Source: Butyrivibrio sp. (GTDB lineage Bacteria; Bacillota; Clostridia; Lachnospirales; Lachnospiraceae). Taken from it: 64,000 nt of DNA. The notes below the pieces were generated by a model. That model ran no database searches. It worked only from the letters and a program-made list of their open reading frames with translations, and was not told the origin of the DNA. The position numbers and the translations under genes were made by a program. Of the stretch, positions 8,263 to 17,633 are shown in pieces; the stretch's first letter is position 1; every line of letters starts with the position of its first letter. The DNA lies in assembly GCA_023664865.1 (NCBI GenBank), contig JAMPEU010000002.1:124001-188000 (forward strand). Direction: 5' to 3'.

Positions 8263-9373
8263 TTTTAATTTCCTCCCATAATGCCTGAAGTTTATCACTT
8301 TCAGATTCTTTTATCTGGTTTTGTATACATTCCTCCACAGTATCCCCCAGATTATCATATACGTTTGTCGGTTCATCCATGGAAACAAAACGTATGCTGT
8401 TCACATCGCCCTCTGCCGAAGCGTCATACTCGTCCGACATTTTCTTTGCCATATGCAATGATTCTCTGGCTGCTTCAACGTCTCCAAGCTGAACTTGAAG
8501 CCCCGCCAGACTGGTATATATGCTTATAACCGCCTTGTCTAAAAAACTGCCTTTTCCTTCTTCTTTCAATCCTTCCAGAAATCCCAAAATGAATTTATTT
8601 ATTTCCACAGCTAAGGAAAGCTCGCCTTTTTTATAAAATATGCCATAATACCCCTGATAAACCCTGAACAGCGAGACAATATTATTAAGAAACGCCATAG
8701 ACAGATATTTTACCGCTTTACTCTCATCATCTGACTCGTGTTCATGTCCTGCCGCAGACCCTGATTCAGACTCATGCCTAAAGGCATGTCCATAATAAGT
8801 TCCAAGATAATCATTAAACAGACCGCACGGATTATGCTTTTCCAAAAGTTCGATAGCCTTGTCATTTTCATTAAGAAGTGAATAAATATCCGCCATATCC
8901 CTATATAAAGTAAACTCGCTTATCTCAGGGTTGGTATTCTGACTGATTAAAACTATGGAACGCTCCATCAGTTCAATTGAACGCCTAAGCATTTTCTCAT
9001 TATAAGGCATAAACCCAAGCAGATAATACATTGTGGCGCTATTATAAACAATCTCAAAACTGTTTGGATATCGTATAAGCGCCTTATCCGCCTTAACAAG
9101 ACCTGTTTTATCCTTGTTCCGTATACATTCTTTAAGCTGCGCAACTACTGTCTCATACTTATTATCCTTAATTTCATATCCCAGCAGGGCGTCAACCGAA
9201 GTGTCAAAAAAATCCGCCAGTTCAATAAGCAGACTGATATCCGGCATGGACAACGCGGCTTCCCATTTATATACCGCCCCCACTGTAACGCCGAGCGCAT
9301 CGGCAAGCTTTTGCTGCGTCAGAGAACGCGCTTTACGGTACTCACGGATATTACCAGACAGCTTTATATTCAT
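8249..9373 (-). CDS. XRE-family regulator with helical-repeat C-terminus
   Basis: 374 residues. An N-terminal HTH of the Cro/CI type (YRKARSLTQQKLADALGVTV, then GAVYKWEAALSMPDISLL) is followed by about 290 mostly helical residues resembling TPR-type repeats (LYRDMADIYSLLNENDKAIELLEKH). This layout resembles peptide- or ligand-sensing regulators that control a neighbouring transporter. GGAGG precedes the ATG by 7 nt. An odd His/Glu/Ser-rich insert (HESESGSAAGHEHESDD) sits near residue 205 and might bind metal. It is the first gene of a two-gene operon with the ABC exporter. Confidence 0.82.
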   Translation of the reverse strand: MNIKLSGNIREYRKARSLTQQKLADALGVTVGAVYKWEAALSMPDISLLIELADFFDTSVDALLGYEIKDNKYETVVAQLKECIRNKDKTGLVKADKALIRYPNSFEIVYNSATMYYLLGFMPYNEKMLRRSIELMERSIVLISQNTNPEISEFTLYRDMADIYSLLNENDKAIELLEKHNPCGLFNDYLGTYYGHAFRHESESGSAAGHEHESDDESKAVKYLSMAFLNNIVSLFRVYQGYYGIFYKKGELSLAVEINKFILGFLEGLKEEGKGSFLDKAVISIYTSLAGLQVQLGDVEAARESLHMAKKMSDEYDASAEGDVNSIRFVSMDEPTNVYDNLGDTVEECIQNQIKESESDKLQALWEEIKNEEG

Positions 9374-9523
9374 CTAAAGACCTCCATTTCCATCATACTC
9401 ATGCCCATTACTTTTCCAGTCACAAACGTCCCGTGAAAAATGGGCTATTCCTGTTTCCGTTCCTATGCTGATTATATTATAACCGCCAAACTCCGTAAAC
9501 ACACCGTCCGTATATTATTACGC

Positions 9524-9552
9524 AAAAAATCCCACACCAACGGTATGGGATT
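9524..9552 (-). terminator. Intrinsic terminator after the heterodimeric ABC exporter
   Basis: On the minus strand AATCCCATAC pairs with GTGTGGGATT (one G-U pair), followed by a run of six T. It lies about 28 bp past the stop codon of the 9580 gene. Confidence 0.8.
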
Positions 9553-9579
9553 TCACAGGAAAAATTCTAATTTTTCAAA

Positions 9580-11466
9580 CTAATCAAGCTCAATAATCTC
9601 GTTATACAAATCCGCGTATCTGCCATTCTGCCTAAGCAGTTCTTCATGCGTGCCGCGTTCTATGATACGTCCATGCTCAAGCACCATAATCGCGTCCGCC
9701 TTTCTGACAGTGGAAAGCCGATGCGCGATAACAAAAGTGGTACGGTCCTCCATAAGCGCATTCATGCCCTCTTCTATATGCCTCTCAGTCCGCGTATCGA
9801 CAGAACTGGTCGCCTCATCAAGCACCAGTATAGGCGCACGACTGATTGCTGCGCGGGCAATTCCCAAAAGCTGCCTCTGCCCTTGTGAAAGATTAGCTCC
9901 GTCGTTCTCAAGCATTGTATTATATCCTTCCGGCAGTTGTAAGATAAACGAATGCGCAGACGCAATTTTCGCCGCTTCCACAACCTCGTCGTCCGTTGCA
10001 TTAAGTCGTCCATATCGGATATTCTCCATGACCGTCCCTGTAAAAAGGTGTGTGTCCTGCAGAACCATCGCAATATTTGAACGCAGGAAAGCGCGGTCAA
10101 TCTTTTCAATAGGCACTCCATCAATCGTAAGCGTCCCTTCTTCAATCTCATAGAAACGCGAAAGCAGATTAGTGATGGTAGTCTTTCCCGCTCCCGTCGA
10201 GCCGACAAAAGCAATCTTCTGCCCCTGTTTCGCATAAAGTGAAATATCATGCAGTACAGGACTCCCCGGCACATAGCCGAAACATACTTTATCAAGGACG
10301 ATTTCGCCCCTAATCGCTTTCATATCCGCCGCCTCGATATCGGGTTTTTCCGATTCCATATCCAGAAGGTTAAATACCCTCTCAGCTCCGGCAAGCGCAG
10401 AGAATACCGTATTCATCTGCATGGAAATCTCATTGATGGGCTGGTTGAACTTGCGGGTATAATTTAAGGAAATCGCCAGCCCGCCGATATCAAAGCCCTG
10501 CGTAATTACAAGAATACCGCCTATACACGAGGTCAAAGCATAAGACACATTGCAAAGCTGGTGCGTGACCGGTCCGATAATGCCGGAGCGGAACTGCGCC
10601 TTAATCTGCGCTTCAACCAGTACATTATTGATATAGTCAAACTCTTCCATCGCCGTCTGCTCATGGTTAAATATCTTTACCACCTTCTGTCCTGAAAGCA
10701 TTTCCTCCGAAAAACCGCCCATCATTCCAAGCGCCTGCTGCTGCGCCGCATACGCGCTTCTTCCCTTCTTAATGATAAGTTTGCTGACATAAGCAAGCAC
10801 AGGCGTCATGATGAGCGTAAGCCCGCCTAAAACAAGGTTAGTATAAAGCATCAAAATAACCGTGCCGATAATGGTAATCGCGCCGGAAATCATCTGGATA
10901 AGCGTCGTATTAAGCATCTCCCCGACGGTATCAACATCATTGGTAAAGCGGCTCATGATGTCTCCGACAGGATTCGTGTCAAAGAAACTGATAGGCATAG
11001 TCTGGAGTTTATCCATAAGCTCGCTGCGCATTTTCTTTAATGAACGCTGCGAAACAGTAAGCATAATCCGCTGCTGCAGCCATTGGGTAAGAACCGATAT
11101 CCCATAAATTACCGCCATAAACGCTATGCCGCCTGCAAGCCCCGCAAGCCTGCCCGTCAAATCGGTTTTCTCCGCATCATAATAGAGAAACCTATTCATA
11201 ATAGGCCGCAGCATATATGCCGCGGCAAGCGTCGTAACCGTATACAGAACGACGCAGATTAATGCAGCTATAAGCAGGACGCGCTCTCCTGAGAGATAAC
11301 GAAGCAGTCTCGCTATCGTCCTTCCCATATTTTGTGGTTTCCCTTTTGCGCCCATTGCCGCGCCCATGTTCCGTCTGTTGCCGACATTTATTACCTTCCT
11401 GCCATCTGATGCCGCCACAGAAGATGCGTATTTTTTCCGGAGTCTTTCTTCTCTCATGCTGTCCAT
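9580..11466 (-). CDS. Heterodimeric ABC exporter, catalytic subunit (TM288-like)
   Basis: 628 residues with a basic N-terminal extension of about 60 residues, six membrane segments (about 65-340) and an ATPase domain: Walker A GSTGAGKTT, signature LSQGQRQ, Walker B ILVLDE and H-loop AHR. Its partner upstream has Asp in place of the catalytic Glu, so this subunit carries the intact Glu and the pair should form one consensus and one degenerate ATP site, as known for TM287/288-type exporters. The gap to the partner gene is 2 bp. Cargo unknown; such pumps often export drugs, peptides or lipids. Confidence 0.9.
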   Translation of the reverse strand: MDSMREERLRKKYASSVAASDGRKVINVGNRRNMGAAMGAKGKPQNMGRTIARLLRYLSGERVLLIAALICVVLYTVTTLAAAYMLRPIMNRFLYYDAEKTDLTGRLAGLAGGIAFMAVIYGISVLTQWLQQRIMLTVSQRSLKKMRSELMDKLQTMPISFFDTNPVGDIMSRFTNDVDTVGEMLNTTLIQMISGAITIIGTVILMLYTNLVLGGLTLIMTPVLAYVSKLIIKKGRSAYAAQQQALGMMGGFSEEMLSGQKVVKIFNHEQTAMEEFDYINNVLVEAQIKAQFRSGIIGPVTHQLCNVSYALTSCIGGILVITQGFDIGGLAISLNYTRKFNQPINEISMQMNTVFSALAGAERVFNLLDMESEKPDIEAADMKAIRGEIVLDKVCFGYVPGSPVLHDISLYAKQGQKIAFVGSTGAGKTTITNLLSRFYEIEEGTLTIDGVPIEKIDRAFLRSNIAMVLQDTHLFTGTVMENIRYGRLNATDDEVVEAAKIASAHSFILQLPEGYNTMLENDGANLSQGQRQLLGIARAAISRAPILVLDEATSSVDTRTERHIEEGMNALMEDRTTFVIAHRLSTVRKADAIMVLEHGRIIERGTHEELLRQNGRYADLYNEIIELD

Positions 11467-11468
11467 GA

Positions 11469-13208
11469 TTACTCATTCTCCTTTTCTTCGCGGTCTTTCT
11501 GCGACCAGTATATTTCGGCATATACCGGGCAGTTCTCTAATAATTCGGCATGTTTTCCGCAGCCGACAATCCTGCCGTGTTCAAGAACTATAATCTTATC
11601 CGCGTCTATGACGGAATTAATCCGCTGGGCGATTACCAGTTTCGTAATGTCAGGCAGTTTTTCGCGCAGCGCCCTGCGGATAGAAGCATCCGTCGCCGTA
11701 TCAACCGCACTTGTTGAATCATCTAAAATCAATATTTTAGGCTTCTTTAGCAAAGCCCTTGCAATACACATACGCTGTTTCTGCCCGCCTGAAAGATTGG
11801 AGCCGCCATGTTCTATCTCCGTATTATATCCGTCCTTAAAAGATTGGATAAAACTATCAGCCTGCGCAATTTTAGCCGCTTCCATAAGTTCTTTATCGTC
11901 GGCATATTCATTACCCCAGCGCAGATTTTCCACAATAGTGCCGGAGAAAAGCGTATTATTCTGCAACACCATTGAAATACTCTCCCGCAGATTATACAAT
12001 GGCAATTCCCGCACATTTTTCCCGCCGATAAGGACTTCTCCTTCGTCTGCATCATACAGGCGCGGAATCATTGAGACAAGCGTTGTCTTACCGCTTCCGG
12101 TAGAACCTATAATGCCTGCAAATTCACCGGGAAGGATTTCCAGACTCACATTATCAAGCACCTTTTCGGGATTATTTTTAAAATAACGGAAGGTAACGTT
12201 TCTAAATTCAATCCGCCCATCTTCCACTACGGCGTTTTTATCCTTAACCATATCGTCATTTAATTCCACATTCGTATTTAAAACCGCCGAGATACGTTTG
12301 TCGGAAGCCGCCGCCCTCGTTCCCTGAAGTATTATATTGGCAAGGAAATTAAGTGAATTAAGTATCTGCGTCAGATATGTAATAAACGCTGTCAGCGTGC
12401 CAAGCTCCATATCACCGACCATAATCTGCCGTCCCGCAAACCATACGACCAAAAGAGTCGTTACATTAATCGCCAATGCCGATATAGGCTGCACCAGCAT
12501 CATCATTTTAAGCGCGGCAATGCTTTTTTCCACCAGCATATCATTTACCACACGAAACTTTTCTTTTTCATGTTCTTCACGCACAAACGATTTAATAACG
12601 CGCTCGTTAGTCGCAGTTTCACGCACGCTGATATTGAGCCTGTCAATCTGCTCCTGCATCCTTGTATAGCGCGGAGATGCCACCATAATTATTACCGCAA
12701 TCAGCACGGCGAGAATCGGGATTACAATCAAAATAATCCACGCCACAGATTTATTCAAAGAAAACGACATAACTACAGCCCCGATAAGCATAATCGGGCT
12801 GCGGAACATACCGCGCAGCAGATTCTGCGTAAAGTTCTGTATCTGCGTCACATCATTCGTAATATATGTAATAAGGGAACCGGAGGTAAAATCATCAATG
12901 TTGGAAAAAGAAAAGCTTTGTATCTTATGGAACGCCGCCCCACGCACTCCGCCCGCAAGCCTTGCCGCCCCGCGAATTGCAAAGTTGGCTCCCAGCACGC
13001 CGGTAATGAGCATTCCGAGCGCAATAAGCGCCATGTATACGCCGTTTTTAATAATATAAGGAATATCGCCGTTAGCAGCGCCTATGTTGATAATGTTAGC
13101 GTTGATATATGGCAAAATAAATTCGCCGCTTGCTTCCATAACCATAAAGAGCGGCCCAAGGATAAAACAGTACCAGTATTTTTTTATGTATGGAATATAC
13201 TTTTTCAT
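11469..13208 (-). CDS. Heterodimeric ABC exporter, degenerate-site subunit (TM287-like)
   Basis: 579 residues starting MKKYIPYIKKYW at ATG 13208; the longer frame to 13259 would run into the promoter. Six membrane segments, then Walker A GSTGSGKTT, signature LSGGQKQR, and ILILDDSTSAVD. Here the Walker B aspartate is followed by Asp instead of the usual catalytic Glu, and the H-loop His is replaced (IAQR). Both are marks of the non-catalytic half in asymmetric exporters. It is first in the operon, driven by a consensus promoter at 13260-13288. Confidence 0.9.
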   Translation of the reverse strand: MKKYIPYIKKYWYCFILGPLFMVMEASGEFILPYINANIINIGAANGDIPYIIKNGVYMALIALGMLITGVLGANFAIRGAARLAGGVRGAAFHKIQSFSFSNIDDFTSGSLITYITNDVTQIQNFTQNLLRGMFRSPIMLIGAVVMSFSLNKSVAWIILIVIPILAVLIAVIIMVASPRYTRMQEQIDRLNISVRETATNERVIKSFVREEHEKEKFRVVNDMLVEKSIAALKMMMLVQPISALAINVTTLLVVWFAGRQIMVGDMELGTLTAFITYLTQILNSLNFLANIILQGTRAAASDKRISAVLNTNVELNDDMVKDKNAVVEDGRIEFRNVTFRYFKNNPEKVLDNVSLEILPGEFAGIIGSTGSGKTTLVSMIPRLYDADEGEVLIGGKNVRELPLYNLRESISMVLQNNTLFSGTIVENLRWGNEYADDKELMEAAKIAQADSFIQSFKDGYNTEIEHGGSNLSGGQKQRMCIARALLKKPKILILDDSTSAVDTATDASIRRALREKLPDITKLVIAQRINSVIDADKIIVLEHGRIVGCGKHAELLENCPVYAEIYWSQKDREEKENE

Positions 13209-13259
13209 ACTTATAATCCCGCCTTTTGCCAGAGTTTGATGGAACATTTGGCAAATCAC

Positions 13260-13288
13260 ATTATATACAAAAAAATACAGCTTGTCAA
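13260..13288 (-). promoter_or_regulatory. Consensus sigma-A promoter of the ABC exporter pair
   Basis: Minus strand TTGACA (13283-13288), exactly 17 bp, TATAAT (13260-13265). Both hexamers are perfect. The -35 box lies inside the hairpin that terminates the upstream two-component operon. Confidence 0.85.
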
Positions 13289-13319
13289 AGAACGGAATCC
13301 CGCAAGCTGCATTATAAAT
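13271..13319 (-). terminator. Terminator of the two-component operon, overlapping the next promoter
   Basis: On the minus strand CAGCTTG (13319-13313) pairs with CAAGCTG (13284-13278), with an 18-nt loop and a TATTTTTTT tail. The loop and 3' arm contain the TTGACA of the downstream promoter. Confidence 0.65.
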
Positions 13320-13369
13320 ATGGAGATATTAGGTTTATAAATCTACAACGGAAACGTCAGGGCATGTCT

Positions 13370-14011
13370 CTAATCTAAAGGCTGCTTCTTCCCCGTCAGG
13401 TAGTACACGGCAAGCGCAGTTCTGTGCGAGAGATTTTCCTTGGCAAGAATTGAAGTAATATAGTTCTTCACAGTGCCTTCCGTGATAAAAAGCCTGTTCG
13501 CAATTTCTTTATTGGACAGCCCTTCCGCCACAGCCTTGATAATATCCATCTCCCGCGCGGTATATCCTTCTTCTGAAAAACCGCTCGCCTTTACATCTGT
13601 ATTCTTCGTGAGATTTTCCAAGATGGTCTCTTCCATCACCCCTGTACCATTGTATACGGATTTTATCATATTCTTTAAATGCTCCGGCGTATGATTTTTA
13701 ATCAGATAGCCTTTTGCCCCGTTTTTTAAAGCGTTCTGCACCAGCTCATCATCATCAAAAGTAGTAAGGATTAATACTTTTCCCAGATTATTTTCCACGA
13801 TATATTTGGTCGCCTCAATTCCGTCCATCTCCGGCATCTGAATATCCATCAAAAAAATATCCGCAGCGTTTGTCTTGGCAATTTCTATCGCCTCTTTCCC
13901 GTTTCTTGCACAGCCGATTACTTCAAAATCATCATCGACGTCCAGTATAATCCTCATGCCGTCCCTTACAAAATCACTGTCGTCCGCGATAATTATTTTT
14001 ATTCTGTCCAT
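13370..14011 (-). CDS. NarL/LuxR-family response regulator
   Basis: 213 residues. Receiver domain with acidic pair D10/D11, phospho-acceptor D56 in LMDIQMPEMDG and the lysine of the LIKNHT segment; C-terminal LuxR-type HTH (YTAREMDIIKAVAEGLSNKE, then IANRLFITEGTVKNYITSIL). It pairs with the histidine kinase gene 34 bp upstream. Both lie downstream of an ABC-2 exporter in the same direction, so the system probably senses envelope stress or an inhibitor and controls that exporter. AAAGGAG precedes the ATG at a longish 13-nt spacing. Confidence 0.92.
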   Translation of the reverse strand: MDRIKIIIADDSDFVRDGMRIILDVDDDFEVIGCARNGKEAIEIAKTNAADIFLMDIQMPEMDGIEATKYIVENNLGKVLILTTFDDDELVQNALKNGAKGYLIKNHTPEHLKNMIKSVYNGTGVMEETILENLTKNTDVKASGFSEEGYTAREMDIIKAVAEGLSNKEIANRLFITEGTVKNYITSILAKENLSHRTALAVYYLTGKKQPLD

Positions 14012-14045
14012 ACTAATAACCGTACTCCTTTCACTCGCACCTTTC

Positions 14046-15173
14046 CTATAACGGCAGCAGCATATTTATTGTAAATCCCGTCTCTGTCTCAAAATCCAAA
14101 ATGCCGTTAATCTCCCTTATTCTTTTTCTCATGCCTGAAATTCCCATGCCGTCGATTATCTCCTTGCAGCCGATACCGTTATCCGATATGCTGCATCTTA
14201 TCACTTTATTCAGTACATGCACGCTGATTTTTATCCTGCTGCACTTTGCATATTTCAGGGAATTGGATACCGCCTCATAAGCGTTGTCCAGAATAACTTC
14301 CAGATACTTTTCCGGAATACCGCCCATCTCGCCTTCCGTTATCAGTTCCGCCTCTACGCCTTTTGCCCTGCAGTCTTCGCACAATTTCTCAAGCTGCGAC
14401 ATTGCAAGCTTATACTTCTGCGGGCGTTCTTTTCTAAGAATCACCCTAATCTCATCAATGCCGCTGCGCAGCTGGTCGATTACTGCCTGTATCATTTGCT
14501 TAGATGTTTCCGGTTCGCTATCCATCAGCACCTTTACCGCTTCTAACTGATATACCGAGCCATTAATATTATGTCCCAGCTTATCGTGCAAGGTCTGGGA
14601 AAGTTCCGCACGTTCTTCCAAAATTTGATTTTCCGCCATCAGCAGACTTTTGCGCACTTCTTCCTGCATCTCATGTTCCCTTCGGTCCATGCTATGCTTA
14701 AGCGTATGCTCCATAAGCGTATCTTCTTTGGTCTGCTTTCTATAGGATTCTACCACGAAATCATGCTGACAATATATAATTCCCATTAAAACCGCTATCA
14801 TCAACTGCACAGGCCTGCCAATGTCGCTTGGCACAAACGCCAGGCTTAAAGGGAGAAAGTACCACAATATCCGCGGTCTGAAACAAGTCAACGCCTCATA
14901 GCACAAATACACGCCCAGCAAAGCAAACGCCGTTCCCACAGTACACAGTATCGCAAGCCACAAAAGCCCCGCTATCCCTAAACACAGGATTTGATACGGT
15001 TTCTTTACCAGTTCCTTCCCCGCCGCCACTCCGATATATAGCGCAAGAAGCAGGAGCGCCTCTACAGACGCCCCTGTCAATACAGACTGAGATAAAATGA
15101 TATATATTTCCAGCGTCAGCAATAACGCTATCCGCAGCAGGACAAAATAACTCTCCCGAAACCGTTCCTCCAT
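14046..15173 (-). CDS. Sensor histidine kinase (HisKA_3 type)
   Basis: 375 residues. The first 145 contain about five or six membrane segments with no extracellular sensor domain, then a coiled linker, the dimerisation box LSQTLHDKLGHN with H196 as phospho-acceptor, and a HATPase domain ending DNGIGCKEIIDGMGISGMRKR. This is the intramembrane-sensing, DesK/LiaS-like architecture. Such kinases usually work with an adjacent exporter; here three ABC-2 exporter genes lie immediately upstream in the same direction (76-bp gap). Confidence 0.9.
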   Translation of the reverse strand: MEERFRESYFVLLRIALLLTLEIYIILSQSVLTGASVEALLLLALYIGVAAGKELVKKPYQILCLGIAGLLWLAILCTVGTAFALLGVYLCYEALTCFRPRILWYFLPLSLAFVPSDIGRPVQLMIAVLMGIIYCQHDFVVESYRKQTKEDTLMEHTLKHSMDRREHEMQEEVRKSLLMAENQILEERAELSQTLHDKLGHNINGSVYQLEAVKVLMDSEPETSKQMIQAVIDQLRSGIDEIRVILRKERPQKYKLAMSQLEKLCEDCRAKGVEAELITEGEMGGIPEKYLEVILDNAYEAVSNSLKYAKCSRIKISVHVLNKVIRCSISDNGIGCKEIIDGMGISGMRKRIREINGILDFETETGFTINMLLPL

Positions 15174-15249
15174 ACGCCTATCCTTTCTATTTATATCTCT
15201 TCATCTTAAGCCTGTTTCCGTACAGAAAACTGCTGCCACAGCTTCTTTT

Positions 15250-16500
15250 CTACTCGTACTTCTTTGCCTTAATCCCCACGCCGCCTACACTGATGATTAT
15301 AACCAGATAAGCTGCTGTAACATATAATAACATAGAATAGGCGCTTTTGTCCCCTATCAATAGTAATTGCGTCGCGTCCATAAACCATCTCTGCGGCATA
15401 AGGTAAGAAAGTGTTTTTAAACCCTGCGTCGTATTATCCAATGGAAAGTATAAACCGGATAACAGCGCCGAAATGCTCCAAATAGCAAATACCGCATAAT
15501 TCGCGCTCATCACATCTCCCAATACTACCCCCAGCAAAAGACTTAAAGTGCCAAATATCAAGCCGATCAGAAATATTACCAAAAGAAATGCCGGCATACT
15601 CATGCCGATATCCAGTCCGGGAATAAGCGGCAGACAGACCGCAAGCACTAAAGTCTGCATTATACTGATTACAAACGCGACCACAAATTTGGAGATAAAA
15701 TATTCCCTGCTTTTTAACTTCGTCAGCATGATTCTGGTAAAGACCTTATTATTCTGCTCTTCAATTACGGAATGTGCTACACAGACTCCGCAAAAGAGAA
15801 AGCCCAAAGTAATGACCGCAAATGCGTAGCCAATCTGAGTATGCTGGTTTATCTGCTGTTTAGTCAATTCAAGCTCTTCTTTTCCGGCAAGATTTACCAC
15901 ATTCTTATCGGGCAGGCTGTCCTGAATGTCATTAAGCATCTCTAACATCGCAGTTACATCATCACCCGCAAAAACCTGCGCCTGCTTAATCCTTGCAAAT
16001 AAATCCGTAAGCTCCGTTATAAAAAGCTCCTGCCTATCGTCTTCCGATACGGCGTATATCATTATGCCCTCTTCCCAGTTTCCATTTAAGAGCGCATTAT
16101 CAAAATCTTTTTTCAGGTAAAGTATCATTCCCGCCCTGTCGTCAAAGGCTGACTTTTTAGCATTTTCTTCCACTTCTTCATCGCTCATGCCGCTTACGTC
16201 TGCACGACAGATTGAAAACATACCCGACTGCGCCGCCTGATTTAATACATAATCCGATAATTCAGAATTGGACGCATCATATACTTTTATGATGCAAGCC
16301 GACGTATCTCCTACATAGACCGCCTTTTGTTTATAATCTTTTAATTCCAGCACTACTTCTTTTTCAGAATCAATATACACGGCATGATCCATTTTCACGC
16401 TTAAAAGGAATACCGACAATATAGGAGTCACTATTAAAAAGAACAAAAAGCCTTTATTTCTCAACAACAGTTTAATACTTGTTTTCACTAATGACGTCAT
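15250..16500 (-). CDS. ABC-2 type exporter permease
   Basis: 416 residues from ATG 16500; the ATGA overlap with the preceding permease stop indicates translational coupling, so the longer frame to 16551 is rejected. One membrane segment near residue 20, a large extracytoplasmic part of about 190 residues, then five C-terminal membrane segments, the ABC2_membrane_3 layout. It works with the second permease and the ATPase encoded upstream, probably as a heterodimeric channel exporting a drug, lipid or peptide. Confidence 0.87.
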   Translation of the reverse strand: MTSLVKTSIKLLLRNKGFLFFLIVTPILSVFLLSVKMDHAVYIDSEKEVVLELKDYKQKAVYVGDTSACIIKVYDASNSELSDYVLNQAAQSGMFSICRADVSGMSDEEVEENAKKSAFDDRAGMILYLKKDFDNALLNGNWEEGIMIYAVSEDDRQELFITELTDLFARIKQAQVFAGDDVTAMLEMLNDIQDSLPDKNVVNLAGKEELELTKQQINQHTQIGYAFAVITLGFLFCGVCVAHSVIEEQNNKVFTRIMLTKLKSREYFISKFVVAFVISIMQTLVLAVCLPLIPGLDIGMSMPAFLLVIFLIGLIFGTLSLLLGVVLGDVMSANYAVFAIWSISALLSGLYFPLDNTTQGLKTLSYLMPQRWFMDATQLLLIGDKSAYSMLLYVTAAYLVIIISVGGVGIKAKKYE

Positions 16501-17591
16501 GCCCTGCCTCTCTTTCTGATGCTGCCCGCCAATATAGCAATGGCTGAACACACAGCAACGATTGCCAAAGAATATACCACAGCGCTTACTGCATAATCGC
16601 TTCTTCCCATGCAGGAAAGCTCTACTAATGCACGATTGCCGTGATAGATGGGCGACAAATGTTTCAACTTATCCGATATGCCGGAAAACATATAAGTTTC
16701 AAAACTGCCGCCGAAAAATCCTATAAACCAGACTATTGTAAATTGCAGGATAATCGTAATTACCAGACTGTCGGAAATATTATAGAGCATCAAGCCTAAC
16801 GCCGCTCCCGACGCTATCATCATAAAGACTACAAACGCAGATAAAAAGGGGCTGCCCCAGTGTATATCATAAAGCAGTATCGTAATTCCCGTTACCATCG
16901 CCATGCCTGCCGACACAGTTAATATAATAGGGATAAACTTTCCCAGATAATTCTGCGATTCGGAAATATTTGACACCTGAAACCTACGCACTATGCCGTA
17001 CTTCTTCTCATTGCTTAGGACGCCTGTTGCGCATATTATTCCGCACCAGCAAAAATAAACAATATAAATTATGCCGTAGTAGTCCTTTGAGTCAATGGCT
17101 GGCATAAATTCCAGTTCTTTGACAGGCAGGACGACATCCTGCTCATTGCCCTGCAGTGCCGCAGTTACGCCTACATTCATCACCTTATTCATAAAATATT
17201 CGAGCGTAATGCCTTCCACTTCATAGTCGGAACTTTTATACACTACATATTCGTTTTCATTAAATTCCACAAATCCCGCAAGCTCATTTTTTTCCATAAT
17301 ATCCTTAACTTCACCTTCCGGATATTCATAAAAAAGAACGCCTGCTTCCTCTCCTGCAGCTTTTACCGATTCTATTACCATATCCATATCATCGACTGTT
17401 TTTCCCAGAGTCCTGTAGCCTACGGCAAATTCATCGACTCCCTCATATGATTTCATCAACTCTGCAAACGCGCTGGACAACACCGCGATAACCAGTACCG
17501 GTCCAAGCAACATTATCACCACGCTCCATGTATTGCGGAACATAAGTTTAAAATTATTTTTTATCAAATAACGAATCATATCAATAATCAT
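16497..17591 (-). CDS. ABC-2 type exporter permease
   Basis: 364 residues. The same layout as its neighbour: one N-terminal membrane segment, an extracytoplasmic part of about 150 residues, and five to six C-terminal segments. The start is uncertain: ATG 17591 has GAAGGG only 2 nt upstream, while the next ATG at 17579 is 14 nt from it. It is 42 bp downstream of the ATPase gene and overlaps the next permease by 4 bp. Confidence 0.86.
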   Translation of the reverse strand: MIIDMIRYLIKNNFKLMFRNTWSVVIMLLGPVLVIAVLSSAFAELMKSYEGVDEFAVGYRTLGKTVDDMDMVIESVKAAGEEAGVLFYEYPEGEVKDIMEKNELAGFVEFNENEYVVYKSSDYEVEGITLEYFMNKVMNVGVTAALQGNEQDVVLPVKELEFMPAIDSKDYYGIIYIVYFCWCGIICATGVLSNEKKYGIVRRFQVSNISESQNYLGKFIPIILTVSAGMAMVTGITILLYDIHWGSPFLSAFVVFMMIASGAALGLMLYNISDSLVITIILQFTIVWFIGFFGGSFETYMFSGISDKLKHLSPIYHGNRALVELSCMGRSDYAVSAVVYSLAIVAVCSAIAILAGSIRKRGRA

Positions 17592-17633
17592 ATCCCTTCT
17601 TAATATTTCTCAACTTGCGAATTTTTCAATCTA

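Noticed and set aside
12570-13340. 256-codon plus-strand frame
   Set aside because: Antisense to the ABC exporter gene and its promoter; no recognisable protein features.
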